NCBI GenBank assembly: GCA_038745535.1
Contig: JBCDLI010000021.1
Span: 1 to 37,616 of the forward strand
Direction: 5' to 3'
Origin: JBCDLI01 sp038745535
GTDB taxonomy: Bacteria; Pseudomonadota; Alphaproteobacteria; Rhizobiales; Rhizobiaceae
DNA length: 37,616 nt
Both the position numbers and the translations under genes were made by a program. Below, one piece after another: positions 31,239-37,616 of the stretch; the stretch's first letter is position 1; the number at the start of each line of letters is the position of its first letter. The notes under the pieces are model-generated. The model ran no database searches, had not been told where the DNA came from, and saw nothing but the letters and a program-made list of their open reading frames with translations.

Positions 31239-33062
31239 CTAGCCACCGTCAGAGGCCTGCTGCGCGGCGCTTTCATCATCGGAGATTGCAATAGCGATTT
31301 CCGGCAGCACGCCAGCCGTATTTGCCGCGTCGAGTTTCGCTTCGATTTTTGCGCGCAGATCATCTTCGGGTTCAAAATCAAGAGACGTCGACCACTGATA
31401 AGTGGCCTCAAGCCGACGACCTACACGCCAATAGGCGTCTCCCAGATGATCGTTAATCGTCGGATCGCGCGGTTCCAATTCGGCTGCCCGCTCCAGTTGA
31501 TCCACCGCTTCATCAAAACGACCGAGACGGTAGTAAGCCCACCCAAGTGAATCGACGATGTACCCAGCCCGTGGGCGGAGCTCGACCGCTTTTCGGATCA
31601 TCTCCAAACCACGTTCCAGGTTCATATTCATGTCGACCCACGAATAGCCAAGATAATTGAGCACATCTGGGCGATCCGGCGAAAGCTCAAGCGCCTTTAG
31701 GAACCGAGGCTCAGCCTTTTCCCACTCTTTCATCCGCTCGTAGGCGATTGCGAGGCGGTAGTGCAGGGGCCAATAGCTCGGCTCATCATTGTTGATGTTT
31801 TCAAGCGCACGCTCATACACGGCAGCCGCGTTTTCCCAGTCCCGCTCGGACGAATAGATGCCACCAAGCGCGAGATAGCCTCGGTAGTCAGCCGGGTTCT
31901 CTTCAACCAGACCTTCCAACTCGGCAACGGCTTCTTCCGTCCGATCCAAATCAGCAAGATTGAGACCTTGTTGAAGAGACGCTACCCGCCGAAGCGGTGA
32001 GTTTTCAGCGACCAGATCATAATAGGCAATCGCCCGTTCCGGCTGGTCGAGGCGCTCGGCAATTGAACCCAGCTCAAACGCAATATTGTCACTGTCCGGC
32101 GCCAAGGCTCGCGCAAGCTCGATGTAAAGCGCTGCAAAGCTCTCGGATCCGTCGCGATTGATCGCGCTGCCGAGGTTGAGCAGTATTTCAGCAGCGCCTT
32201 CACGCGCATTCGCGATCAGCGGTAACCGTGCAGACGAACCATCAATGGTTTCACGCAATGTCAGAAGCGCAGGATTGGTTGGTGCAAGGTCGAGACCTCT
32301 ATCAATTGCATCCAGAGCTGCGGCTTCATCGTCGCTCATCAATTCCAGCCGTGCACTGGCTTGCGCCAGCCGCAAATAGGTGAGGGGTGAAGCACCCCCG
32401 CCAGCGCGATTGGCAAGCGCACCGTTGAAGAACTCGCGCGCCACGTCGGCATCGCCTGAAATTTGAGCCATAAGTCCCGAATGGTAGGCCTTGAAGAGGT
32501 TGAACCAATCTGGCCCCACCAAATCATTTACGGTCGCAAGCGCGCCGTCCAAATCGCCCTGCGCCTGCATGGTCCAGCCGCGCATCACCGTTTTGATCAA
32601 GCGCTCAAGGTCCGCACGGGCAGTGCTGCTCAAAAGATCGTGTGCGGTATCGTAGCTCTCGGCGCGCATCGCATCGACGCCGAGCGTCAAAAACGCCGTT
32701 GGGCTGATGCTCGGTTCGTCGGTCAAACGCTCTGCGATTGAAATCGCGTCTTCAAAACGCCCGTCGGTCAACAGCGCGATTAAGAGACCGCGTTCGATTG
32801 TTTGGTTGCCTTGATCATAGCTGAGCGCTTCTTCGAAATAGCGAGCAGCGGCGGTAAAATCATTGTCTTGACGAGCAGTCTCTGCGGCAAGAAAAGCGCC
32901 TGCAAAGGAACGTGCTGGTTGGTGATCTGTGCGAGATACATCAGCGGAGACCGCACCTGAAAAAAGCGATGCACTCAAAGCTGTCACGGTCACAAGGGCG
33001 GTGGACGAAAATCTGTTCTTGATGGATCGACGCAACTCAGTTCCTTTCCGATTGGAAATCAT
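31239..33062 (-). CDS. large secreted tetratricopeptide repeat protein
   Basis: A 607-residue protein with a signal peptide or signal anchor (hydrophobic stretch TALVTVTALSASLFSGAVSA, about residues 21-40). At least ten TPR-like helical pairs follow, for example AARYFEEALSYDQGNQTIERG, AEPRFLKALELSPDRPDVLNYLGYSW (core near 31640-31717) and AVDQLERAAELEPRDPTINDHLGDAYW. No enzymatic domain is visible. It is probably a periplasmic or membrane-bound scaffold. moaB follows 18 bases downstream and the polyprenyl synthase gene ends 75 bases upstream, so these three may share a transcript. Confidence 0.9.
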   Translation of the reverse strand: MISNRKGTELRRSIKNRFSSTALVTVTALSASLFSGAVSADVSRTDHQPARSFAGAFLAAETARQDNDFTAAARYFEEALSYDQGNQTIERGLLIALLTDGRFEDAISIAERLTDEPSISPTAFLTLGVDAMRAESYDTAHDLLSSTARADLERLIKTVMRGWTMQAQGDLDGALATVNDLVGPDWFNLFKAYHSGLMAQISGDADVAREFFNGALANRAGGGASPLTYLRLAQASARLELMSDDEAAALDAIDRGLDLAPTNPALLTLRETIDGSSARLPLIANAREGAAEILLNLGSAINRDGSESFAALYIELARALAPDSDNIAFELGSIAERLDQPERAIAYYDLVAENSPLRRVASLQQGLNLADLDRTEEAVAELEGLVEENPADYRGYLALGGIYSSERDWENAAAVYERALENINNDEPSYWPLHYRLAIAYERMKEWEKAEPRFLKALELSPDRPDVLNYLGYSWVDMNMNLERGLEMIRKAVELRPRAGYIVDSLGWAYYRLGRFDEAVDQLERAAELEPRDPTINDHLGDAYWRVGRRLEATYQWSTSLDFEPEDDLRAKIEAKLDAANTAGVLPEIAIAISDDESAAQQASDGG

Positions 33063-33137
33063 GAAATCCGAACCGCGATGATGGTCAATTTAAGACCGGC
33101 GATCGGTACACACATCAAAACGCGAAACACATACTGT

Positions 33138-34151
33138 TCAGTTAAGCCGCGAAATACAGTACTCGACAACCTCGAGAAGCGCGTCCCGTTGGGCGTTTTG
33201 TGGTAACGGCGCGAGCGCATCGCGCGCAACCTCACCAAAATGGCGTGCACGCTGGATTGTATCGGCTAGCGCGTTGTGCCTGCGCATCAGGCCGCGCGCA
33301 TGTTCGAGCCGGTGATCATCCGTCTTTCCCTGCTCAATGCACTCCGCCCAAAACTTCCGTTCATCCTCGCTGCCGCGCCTGTAGGCGAGCAACACGGGCA
33401 GCGTGATTTTGCCTTCGCGAAAATCATCACCGACATTCTTGCCGAGATCGCTGGCATTTCCGCCATAGTCGAGCACGTCATCGACGATCTGAAATGCGAG
33501 GCCCAGATTAAGACCATAGGATTTCAGCGCGGCACGTTCGTCGTGCCCCTTTCCCGCAATGATGGGTCCAACTTCGCCCGCTGCCTCAAACAGCGCCGCA
33601 GTCTTGGAGCGAACCACCTGCATATATTCGTCTTCGGTTGTGGTGAGCTTTTTGGCGGCGGCAAGCTGCATTACTTCACCTTCCGCAATGATTGTCGCCG
33701 CACTGGACAGCACGTCTAGGGCATCGAGTGATCCCGTTTCCACCATCACACGGAACGCTTGACCAAGCAGAAAGTCACCGACGAGCACGCTCGCCTGATT
33801 GCCCCAAATCATCCGCGCAGTGGGCTTTGATCGTCGAAGATCGCTCTCATCAACCACGTCATCGTGGAGTAGCGTTGCGGTGTGCATAAACTCCACTGCA
33901 AAGGCGAGCTTTACATGGCCGTCGCCCTCGTAGCCAAACATCTGTGCCGCCGCGAGCGTAATCATCGGGCGAAGCCGCTTGCCGCCAGAATCCACGAGAT
34001 GGCGCGCCACCTCCGGGATCATATCCACATCCGAGCCGCACTTCGCAAAAATCATATCGTTGACGCGGCCCATATCGTCCTTCGTCAATGCGAGAAGGTT
34101 CTCAATACCGGCTGCTGGCGGTTGATCTGGCAATGAAACGACGACGCCCAA
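33138..34151 (-). CDS. ispB: polyprenyl (octaprenyl/decaprenyl) diphosphate synthase
   Basis: A 337-residue trans-prenyltransferase that builds the long isoprenoid side chain of ubiquinone. The first aspartate-rich motif is LLHDDVVDESDLRR (Asp97, Asp98, Asp101). The second is FQIVDDVLDYGG (Asp224, Asp225, Asp228). The substrate-binding GGKRLRP lies at residues 56-62. Chain length cannot be set exactly from sequence; ubiquinone-10 is common in this class, so a decaprenyl product is likely. It is divergent from the DUF2007 gene with 138 bases between. Confidence 0.94.
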   Translation of the reverse strand: MGVVVSLPDQPPAAGIENLLALTKDDMGRVNDMIFAKCGSDVDMIPEVARHLVDSGGKRLRPMITLAAAQMFGYEGDGHVKLAFAVEFMHTATLLHDDVVDESDLRRSKPTARMIWGNQASVLVGDFLLGQAFRVMVETGSLDALDVLSSAATIIAEGEVMQLAAAKKLTTTEDEYMQVVRSKTAALFEAAGEVGPIIAGKGHDERAALKSYGLNLGLAFQIVDDVLDYGGNASDLGKNVGDDFREGKITLPVLLAYRRGSEDERKFWAECIEQGKTDDHRLEHARGLMRRHNALADTIQRARHFGEVARDALAPLPQNAQRDALLEVVEYCISRLN

Positions 34152-34289
34152 GACGAACTCCCAAATTTGGCCGGAAGCTATGCCGTGGGTTGTTCAGCAG
34201 CAAGTGACAAACAGGCACAGACCTTTAGCCGTTCGTCGAAAGTTGGAAGCCGCTTGCAGAAGTGATCTGGCACCGCCTATGAAGCGGCC

Positions 34290-34517
34290 ATGGAAGAACT
34301 GCTGCGCTCCAACGACCCGGTCACGATCTCATTTGTGGAGGTGCTGATGCGCGATGCTGGCATCGCGAGTTTCGTGGCAGATCAACATATGAGCATTCTG
34401 GAAGGCTCAATCGGCGCGATCCCGCGGCGCCTACTGGTTGACGCTGATTACATTGACCAGGCTCGTCGTATTGTCCGCGATGCGGGTTTGGAACATGAGC
34501 TTCGCGCACAGTCGTGA
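34290..34517 (+). CDS. DUF2007 domain protein (putative signal-transducing protein)
   Basis: A 75-residue protein of the DUF2007 family, identified by MEELLRSNDPVTISFVEVLMRDAGI at the N-terminus (core at 34290-34364) and RRLLVDADYIDQARRIVRDAGL near the end. The family is small, globular and of unknown biochemistry. The stop overlaps the methyltransferase start by GTGA, so the two are translated together. It has no membrane helix and is likely cytosolic. Confidence 0.85.
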   Translation: MEELLRSNDPVTISFVEVLMRDAGIASFVADQHMSILEGSIGAIPRRLLVDADYIDQARRIVRDAGLEHELRAQS

Positions 34518-35266
34518 GCGACGAAACCACAAAAGACGCGTTTCATCGTGGCCAATTTCATCTCATCCAACCCAAGAAAGGCGCCCACCGCGCAGGGATA
34601 GACGCGATGCTTCTCGCAGCGTGCGTACCAGAAAACGGCGCACTCAAAATTGCTGATTTTGGCGCAGGCGCAGGCGCGGTGGGTCTCGCTATCGCGTCGA
34701 GATGTACGCAGGCGAAGGTCACCCTGATTGAGCGCAACCAGCGCATGTTCAACTGTGCGCAAGAGAGCTTGGGCCTAAAGGAGAACGCGCATCTCACTGA
34801 ACGCGTATCACTCCTCGCTACGGATATTTCCCGGCTGCCGACAGAAGATGCCCCCACCAACCATTTCGATTGGGTCGTCATGAACCCTCCGTTCAATGAG
34901 CGAAGCGACCGCGAAAGCCCTCATGCCGACCGCGCTGAGGCCCATGTGGCCGATGATGAGCTTTTTGAAATTTGGGTCAAAAAAGCTGCGACTGTTCTCC
35001 ACGCGAAGGGCCAGATCGGCATTATCGCTAGACCGTCATCTTTGATGGTGATCTTGAATGCAATGGATCGCAGGTTCGGTGGGCTGCGCATGACCGCGGT
35101 CCATGCGCGCGCAGAAGATACCGCGCTTCGCGTTTTGCTTACTGGAACCAAAGGCTCAAAGAAGCGCTTGGAAATCGGCCCGCGAATAGTGCTTCACGGG
35201 CCAACGGGTCACGCGTTTACCGAAGAGGCTCAGGCGATTGTGAACGGCGCGACAAGTTTGACTTAA
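34514..35266 (+). CDS. SAM-dependent adenine-N6 methyltransferase, TrmN6/YfiC-like
   Basis: A 250-residue class I methyltransferase. The SAM-binding motif is IADFGAGAGAVGLAIASRC. The catalytic motif NPPF occurs in DWVVMNPPFNERSD, as in amino-methylating enzymes acting on adenine, glutamine or similar. The length and early segment (HRGQFHLIQPKKGAHRAGIDAMLLA; core near 34547-34621) resemble TrmN6, which methylates A37 in tRNA1Val. An alternative is a related rRNA or protein methyltransferase. The GTG start overlaps the DUF2007 stop. It is convergent with the G3E GTPase gene, with directly abutting ends. Confidence 0.87.
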   Translation: MSDETTKDAFHRGQFHLIQPKKGAHRAGIDAMLLAACVPENGALKIADFGAGAGAVGLAIASRCTQAKVTLIERNQRMFNCAQESLGLKENAHLTERVSLLATDISRLPTEDAPTNHFDWVVMNPPFNERSDRESPHADRAEAHVADDELFEIWVKKAATVLHAKGQIGIIARPSSLMVILNAMDRRFGGLRMTAVHARAEDTALRVLLTGTKGSKKRLEIGPRIVLHGPTGHAFTEEAQAIVNGATSLT

Positions 35267-36475
35267 TCAAGCCGCCTCTGCGCGCCGCCAAGCGGGGAAA
35301 CTGTCCGGTAAATCAGGAAGCTGTTCCGGTTTAGACGCGATGCTGGCAGGCAGCAGGCATTCGCCCAACCGCGCTTTCAGTGCTGCCCAGTCGATCCCGC
35401 TGCCTATGAAAACGATCTCTTGGCGGCGATCACCCCACGGCTCCGACCAGTGCTGCTTCATATATTGGTGCGCCGTCTCGTGGTCTGGCCAACGTTCTTT
35501 TGGTACAGAAGCCCACCACGTGCCCAGAGGTTGGGCAGACGAGAGCACACCGGCCAGCGAAAACTCAATCACAAGGTCAGGGCGCGTAGCGATCCAAAAG
35601 TGGCCTTTGGCACGAATGACGCCAGGCATCGCTTCATTGAAGAGTGCCTTAATCTTTTCGGGGATGAAAGGCTGTCGCGCGCGGTAAACAAAACTTGCAA
35701 CGCCGTACTCTTCGGTCTCCGGCACATGGTCTGCAAAGCCGTAAAGCTCCTTTGCCCACATCGGGTATTCCTGCGCCTTCTCAAAATCAAAAAGCCCAGT
35801 GTCGAGGATCGCGCTCGCGGGTACGTCCGAGTGATTTGTCTCTATGATCCGTGCATCGCCGTTTAGGCTTCGGATGATTTTGCGCGCTGCGTCCGTACGT
35901 TCCGGACCCGCATCGGCGGTCTTGTTCAGGATTACGACATTGGCGAACTCGATCTGTTCAACGAGCAAGTTAACAAGCGTCCGGTTGTCGTCTTCGCCCA
36001 GAGTTTCACCCCGCTGCGCGAGAAAATCCGAGCTCTCGTAATCGGCCAGAAGGTTCACCGCATCGACGACCGTGACCATCGTGTCGAGCCGAGCAACATC
36101 GGAGAGGCTAACGCCGTCCTCATCGCGGAAATCGAAGGTCGCGGCCACGGGAAGCGGTTCGGAGATACCCGTTGATTCAATGAGCAGGTAGTCAAATTTG
36201 CCAGAAGCAGCGAGACGGCGCACCTCTTGCAGCAGGTCATCGCGTAGGGTGCAGCAGATGCAGCCGTTGGACATTTCCACGAGCGTTTCGTTTGTCCGAG
36301 AAAGCTCGGTCTCCGCTCGCACCAAATCGGCGTCGATGTTGACCTCCGACATGTCATTGACGATCACCGCGACCCGGCGACCTTCACGATTGTTCAGAAC
36401 TCGATTGAGCAGGGTTGTTTTACCGGCACCCAAAAAGCCGGAGAGTACCGTTACCGGCAGCCGCGCATCAGACAT
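35267..36475 (-). CDS. CobW/G3E family GTPase, probable zinc metallochaperone (ZigA/YciC type)
   Basis: A 402-residue G3E GTPase. The P-loop GFLGAGKTT spans residues 13-21. The metal-binding CxCC motif (SNGCICCTLRDD, Cys72, Cys74, Cys75) is characteristic of COG0523 proteins, and NKTAD is the G4 motif. A C-terminal CobW_C-like domain includes KGHFWIATRPDL and WASVP. A Zur-like palindrome lies just upstream, which points to the ZigA/YciC/ZagA branch that delivers zinc to client enzymes under zinc limitation. The ATG has GGAGG seven bases before it. The client protein is unknown. Cobalamin or nitrile-hydratase branches are less likely because of the Zur box. Confidence 0.92.
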   Translation of the reverse strand: MSDARLPVTVLSGFLGAGKTTLLNRVLNNREGRRVAVIVNDMSEVNIDADLVRAETELSRTNETLVEMSNGCICCTLRDDLLQEVRRLAASGKFDYLLIESTGISEPLPVAATFDFRDEDGVSLSDVARLDTMVTVVDAVNLLADYESSDFLAQRGETLGEDDNRTLVNLLVEQIEFANVVILNKTADAGPERTDAARKIIRSLNGDARIIETNHSDVPASAILDTGLFDFEKAQEYPMWAKELYGFADHVPETEEYGVASFVYRARQPFIPEKIKALFNEAMPGVIRAKGHFWIATRPDLVIEFSLAGVLSSAQPLGTWWASVPKERWPDHETAHQYMKQHWSEPWGDRRQEIVFIGSGIDWAALKARLGECLLPASIASKPEQLPDLPDSFPAWRRAEAA

Positions 36476-36487
36476 CTAACATCCTCC

Positions 36488-36505
36488 AAAATGTTATAAC
36501 GTTAC
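36488..36505 (-). promoter_or_regulatory. Zur-like operator of the G3E GTPase gene
   Basis: On the gene's strand it reads GTAACGTTATAACATTTT, a near-perfect palindrome centred on GTTATAAC (36493-36500). It differs from symmetry at only two positions in the 14-base core AACGTTATAACATT. It closely follows the alphaproteobacterial Zur consensus and lies just before the Shine-Dalgarno site (36487-36483). The core also contains a TATAAC that could be the -10 box. Confidence 0.75.
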
Positions 36506-36609
36506 GTATCGCAGCCTGTGAGTGAGTTCAATGCGTTCGGTGTGGTTGTTCACCAGTGTTTGCGGAATGATCGACGCACTCTTATCTCCCGCGAGGGGCA
36601 GAGATATAT

Positions 36610-37616
36610 CTAGCGATCCGCCTCAACAGCCCGCCAACCGATGTCTTTGCGGTAGAACCCGTCGGGCCAGTCGATTTTTTTGGCCAACTCGTAAGCCTGA
36701 GCTTGCGCGTCTTTTACCGTCGCTCCGCGCCCAACCACATTCAGCACACGGCCCCCGTTTGCGGTCAGCGTGTTATCTTTCATCGCTGTGCCTGCATGGA
36801 AAAGCTGACCCTCTTCCAGTGCGTCGACCCCCTTGATCACCGAGCCTTTTTCCGGTGAGGCGGGATAACCCTTCGCGCAGAGCACGACTGTCAGAGCGTA
36901 ATCATCGCGCCAGGCCACTGTCTGACCGCTTAGCTCACCAATTGCAGCGGCGAGGAGCAATTGCGCGAGATCGCTTTGGAGGCGCGGCATCAGCACCTGA
37001 CACTCGGGGTCGCCGAAACGCACATTGTATTCGATCAACTGCGGGCCTTTGTCCGTGATCATTAGCCCGGCGTAGAGCACGCCTTTGAAAGGTGCGCCCA
37101 TCTCGGCCATTGCGCGCATGGTCGGCTCGATAATCCGTGCCATAACATCGGCTTGCATCTCAGGTGTGAAAAGCGGCGCGGGCGAATAGGCACCCATGCC
37201 GCCCGTGTTGGGTCCCGTGTCGCCTTCGCCGACGCGCTTGTGATCCTGCGCCGACGTTAAGGGCAGTGCGATTTTGCCGTCGCAGAGGCAGAAGAAAGAA
37301 ACCTCCGGACCCTCCAGATACTCCTCGACGACGACCTCTGCGCCTGCGTCACCGAAGGCTCCATCGAAGCAAGCATCAATTGCCGCTAACGCTTCGTCCA
37401 TGGTTACCGCTACCGTGACGCCTTTGCCTGCCGCAAGACCATCCGCCTTGATCACGATGGGCGCACCTTTCTGCTCTGCATAAGCCCGCGCCGTCGCGGC
37501 ATCAGTAAAGCGCCCGTATGCCGCTGTCGGGATGTTGTATTTTGCGCAGATGTCTTTGGTAAAACCCTTGGAGCCTTCAAGCTGCGCTGCTTGTGCCGAC
37601 GGGCCAAACACCGCAA
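36610..37616 (-). CDS. purD: phosphoribosylamine-glycine ligase, N-terminus cut by the window end
   Basis: ATP-grasp enzyme of purine synthesis that joins phosphoribosylamine and glycine. The frame stays open to the last base (AVFGPS at the edge). About 335 of roughly 425 residues are present; the N-terminal ~90 residues are outside. Visible motifs are IVIKADGLAAGKGVTVA (ATP-grasp phosphate loop), EEYLEGPEVSFFCLCDG, GDTGPNTGGMGAYSPAP, GVLYAGLMIT and EYNVRFGDPECQVLMP with the metal-binding acidic residues. It is the third purine enzyme in this window, and it lies 104 bases behind the Zur box on the same strand as the G3E gene. Confidence 0.97.
   Translation of the reverse strand, partial: AVFGPSAQAAQLEGSKGFTKDICAKYNIPTAAYGRFTDAATARAYAEQKGAPIVIKADGLAAGKGVTVAVTMDEALAAIDACFDGAFGDAGAEVVVEEYLEGPEVSFFCLCDGKIALPLTSAQDHKRVGEGDTGPNTGGMGAYSPAPLFTPEMQADVMARIIEPTMRAMAEMGAPFKGVLYAGLMITDKGPQLIEYNVRFGDPECQVLMPRLQSDLAQLLLAAAIGELSGQTVAWRDDYALTVVLCAKGYPASPEKGSVIKGVDALEEGQLFHAGTAMKDNTLTANGGRVLNVVGRGATVKDAQAQAYELAKKIDWPDGFYRKDIGWRAVEADR

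Noticed and set aside
1..37616. CRISPR arrays, tRNA or rRNA genes, insertion sequences, prophage genes
   Set aside because: No regular repeat-spacer pattern, no cloverleaf-like sequence recognised by eye, and no transposase or phage protein among the coding frames.

Overview
The window looks like a chromosomal segment of an alphaproteobacterium, most likely of the order Hyphomicrobiales (Rhizobiales). The evidence is the F0 cluster atpI-atpB-atpE-atpF'-atpF with two different b-type subunits, the guaB...rsmB...guaA neighbourhood, a BacA/SbmA peptide transporter, an Omp25-like outer-membrane barrel, the Ppx/GppA-RlmE pair with a basic N-terminal extension, and the RNase HII-radical SAM pair. 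The genus cannot be fixed from the sequence alone. Almost all bases are in intact housekeeping genes. I see no insertion sequence, prophage, CRISPR array, tRNA or rRNA, and no obviously broken gene; only the two end genes are cut by the window edge.

Layout. 1-4192 (+): end of fumC, an AlaE-type alanine exporter, a Ppx/GppA phosphatase and rlmE. 4259-6684: a Tat-exported metallo-beta-lactamase-fold hydrolase facing an arsR-permease operon with a consensus -35 box and an inverted-repeat operator. 6743-18634: the purine axis. guaB, rsmB and guaA are interleaved with a four-helix membrane protein, a PQQ-type sugar dehydrogenase, a divergent oxyR/katG peroxide-defence pair, TspO, an outer-membrane barrel and a methylthioadenosine nucleosidase. 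18636-19338: a Phd-VapC-type toxin-antitoxin pair directly behind guaA. 19349-25483: a MAPEG protein, BacA/SbmA, a YfgM-like protein coupled to the ribosome GTPase Der, a secreted Sel1-repeat protein and a SleB-type cell-wall hydrolase. 25562-28126: ATP synthase F0. 28145-31220: RNase HII, a PA0069-type radical SAM protein, a short glycosyltransferase and moaB. 31239-35266: a large secreted TPR protein, a polyprenyl-diphosphate synthase, a DUF2007 protein and an adenine-N6 methyltransferase. 35267-36505: a CobW/G3E GTPase behind a clear Zur-like box. 36610-37616: the C-terminal three quarters of purD.

How the genes relate. GuaB, GuaA and PurD act in purine synthesis. RlmE, RsmB, Der and the predicted adenine methyltransferase act on ribosome or RNA maturation. 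KatG/OxyR form a peroxide response, the ArsR-permease pair looks like a metal or metalloid response, and the G3E GTPase looks like a zinc-starvation response. BacA, the SleB hydrolase, the barrel protein and the secreted Sel1 protein are envelope functions.

I found no convincing undescribed multi-gene system. The most promising second-look items are regulatory: the Zur-like palindrome of the G3E gene, the ArsR operator/promoter, the oxyR-katG operator over a katG promoter, phased repeats before the toxin-antitoxin pair, and structured leaders before guaB, rsmB and atpF'.
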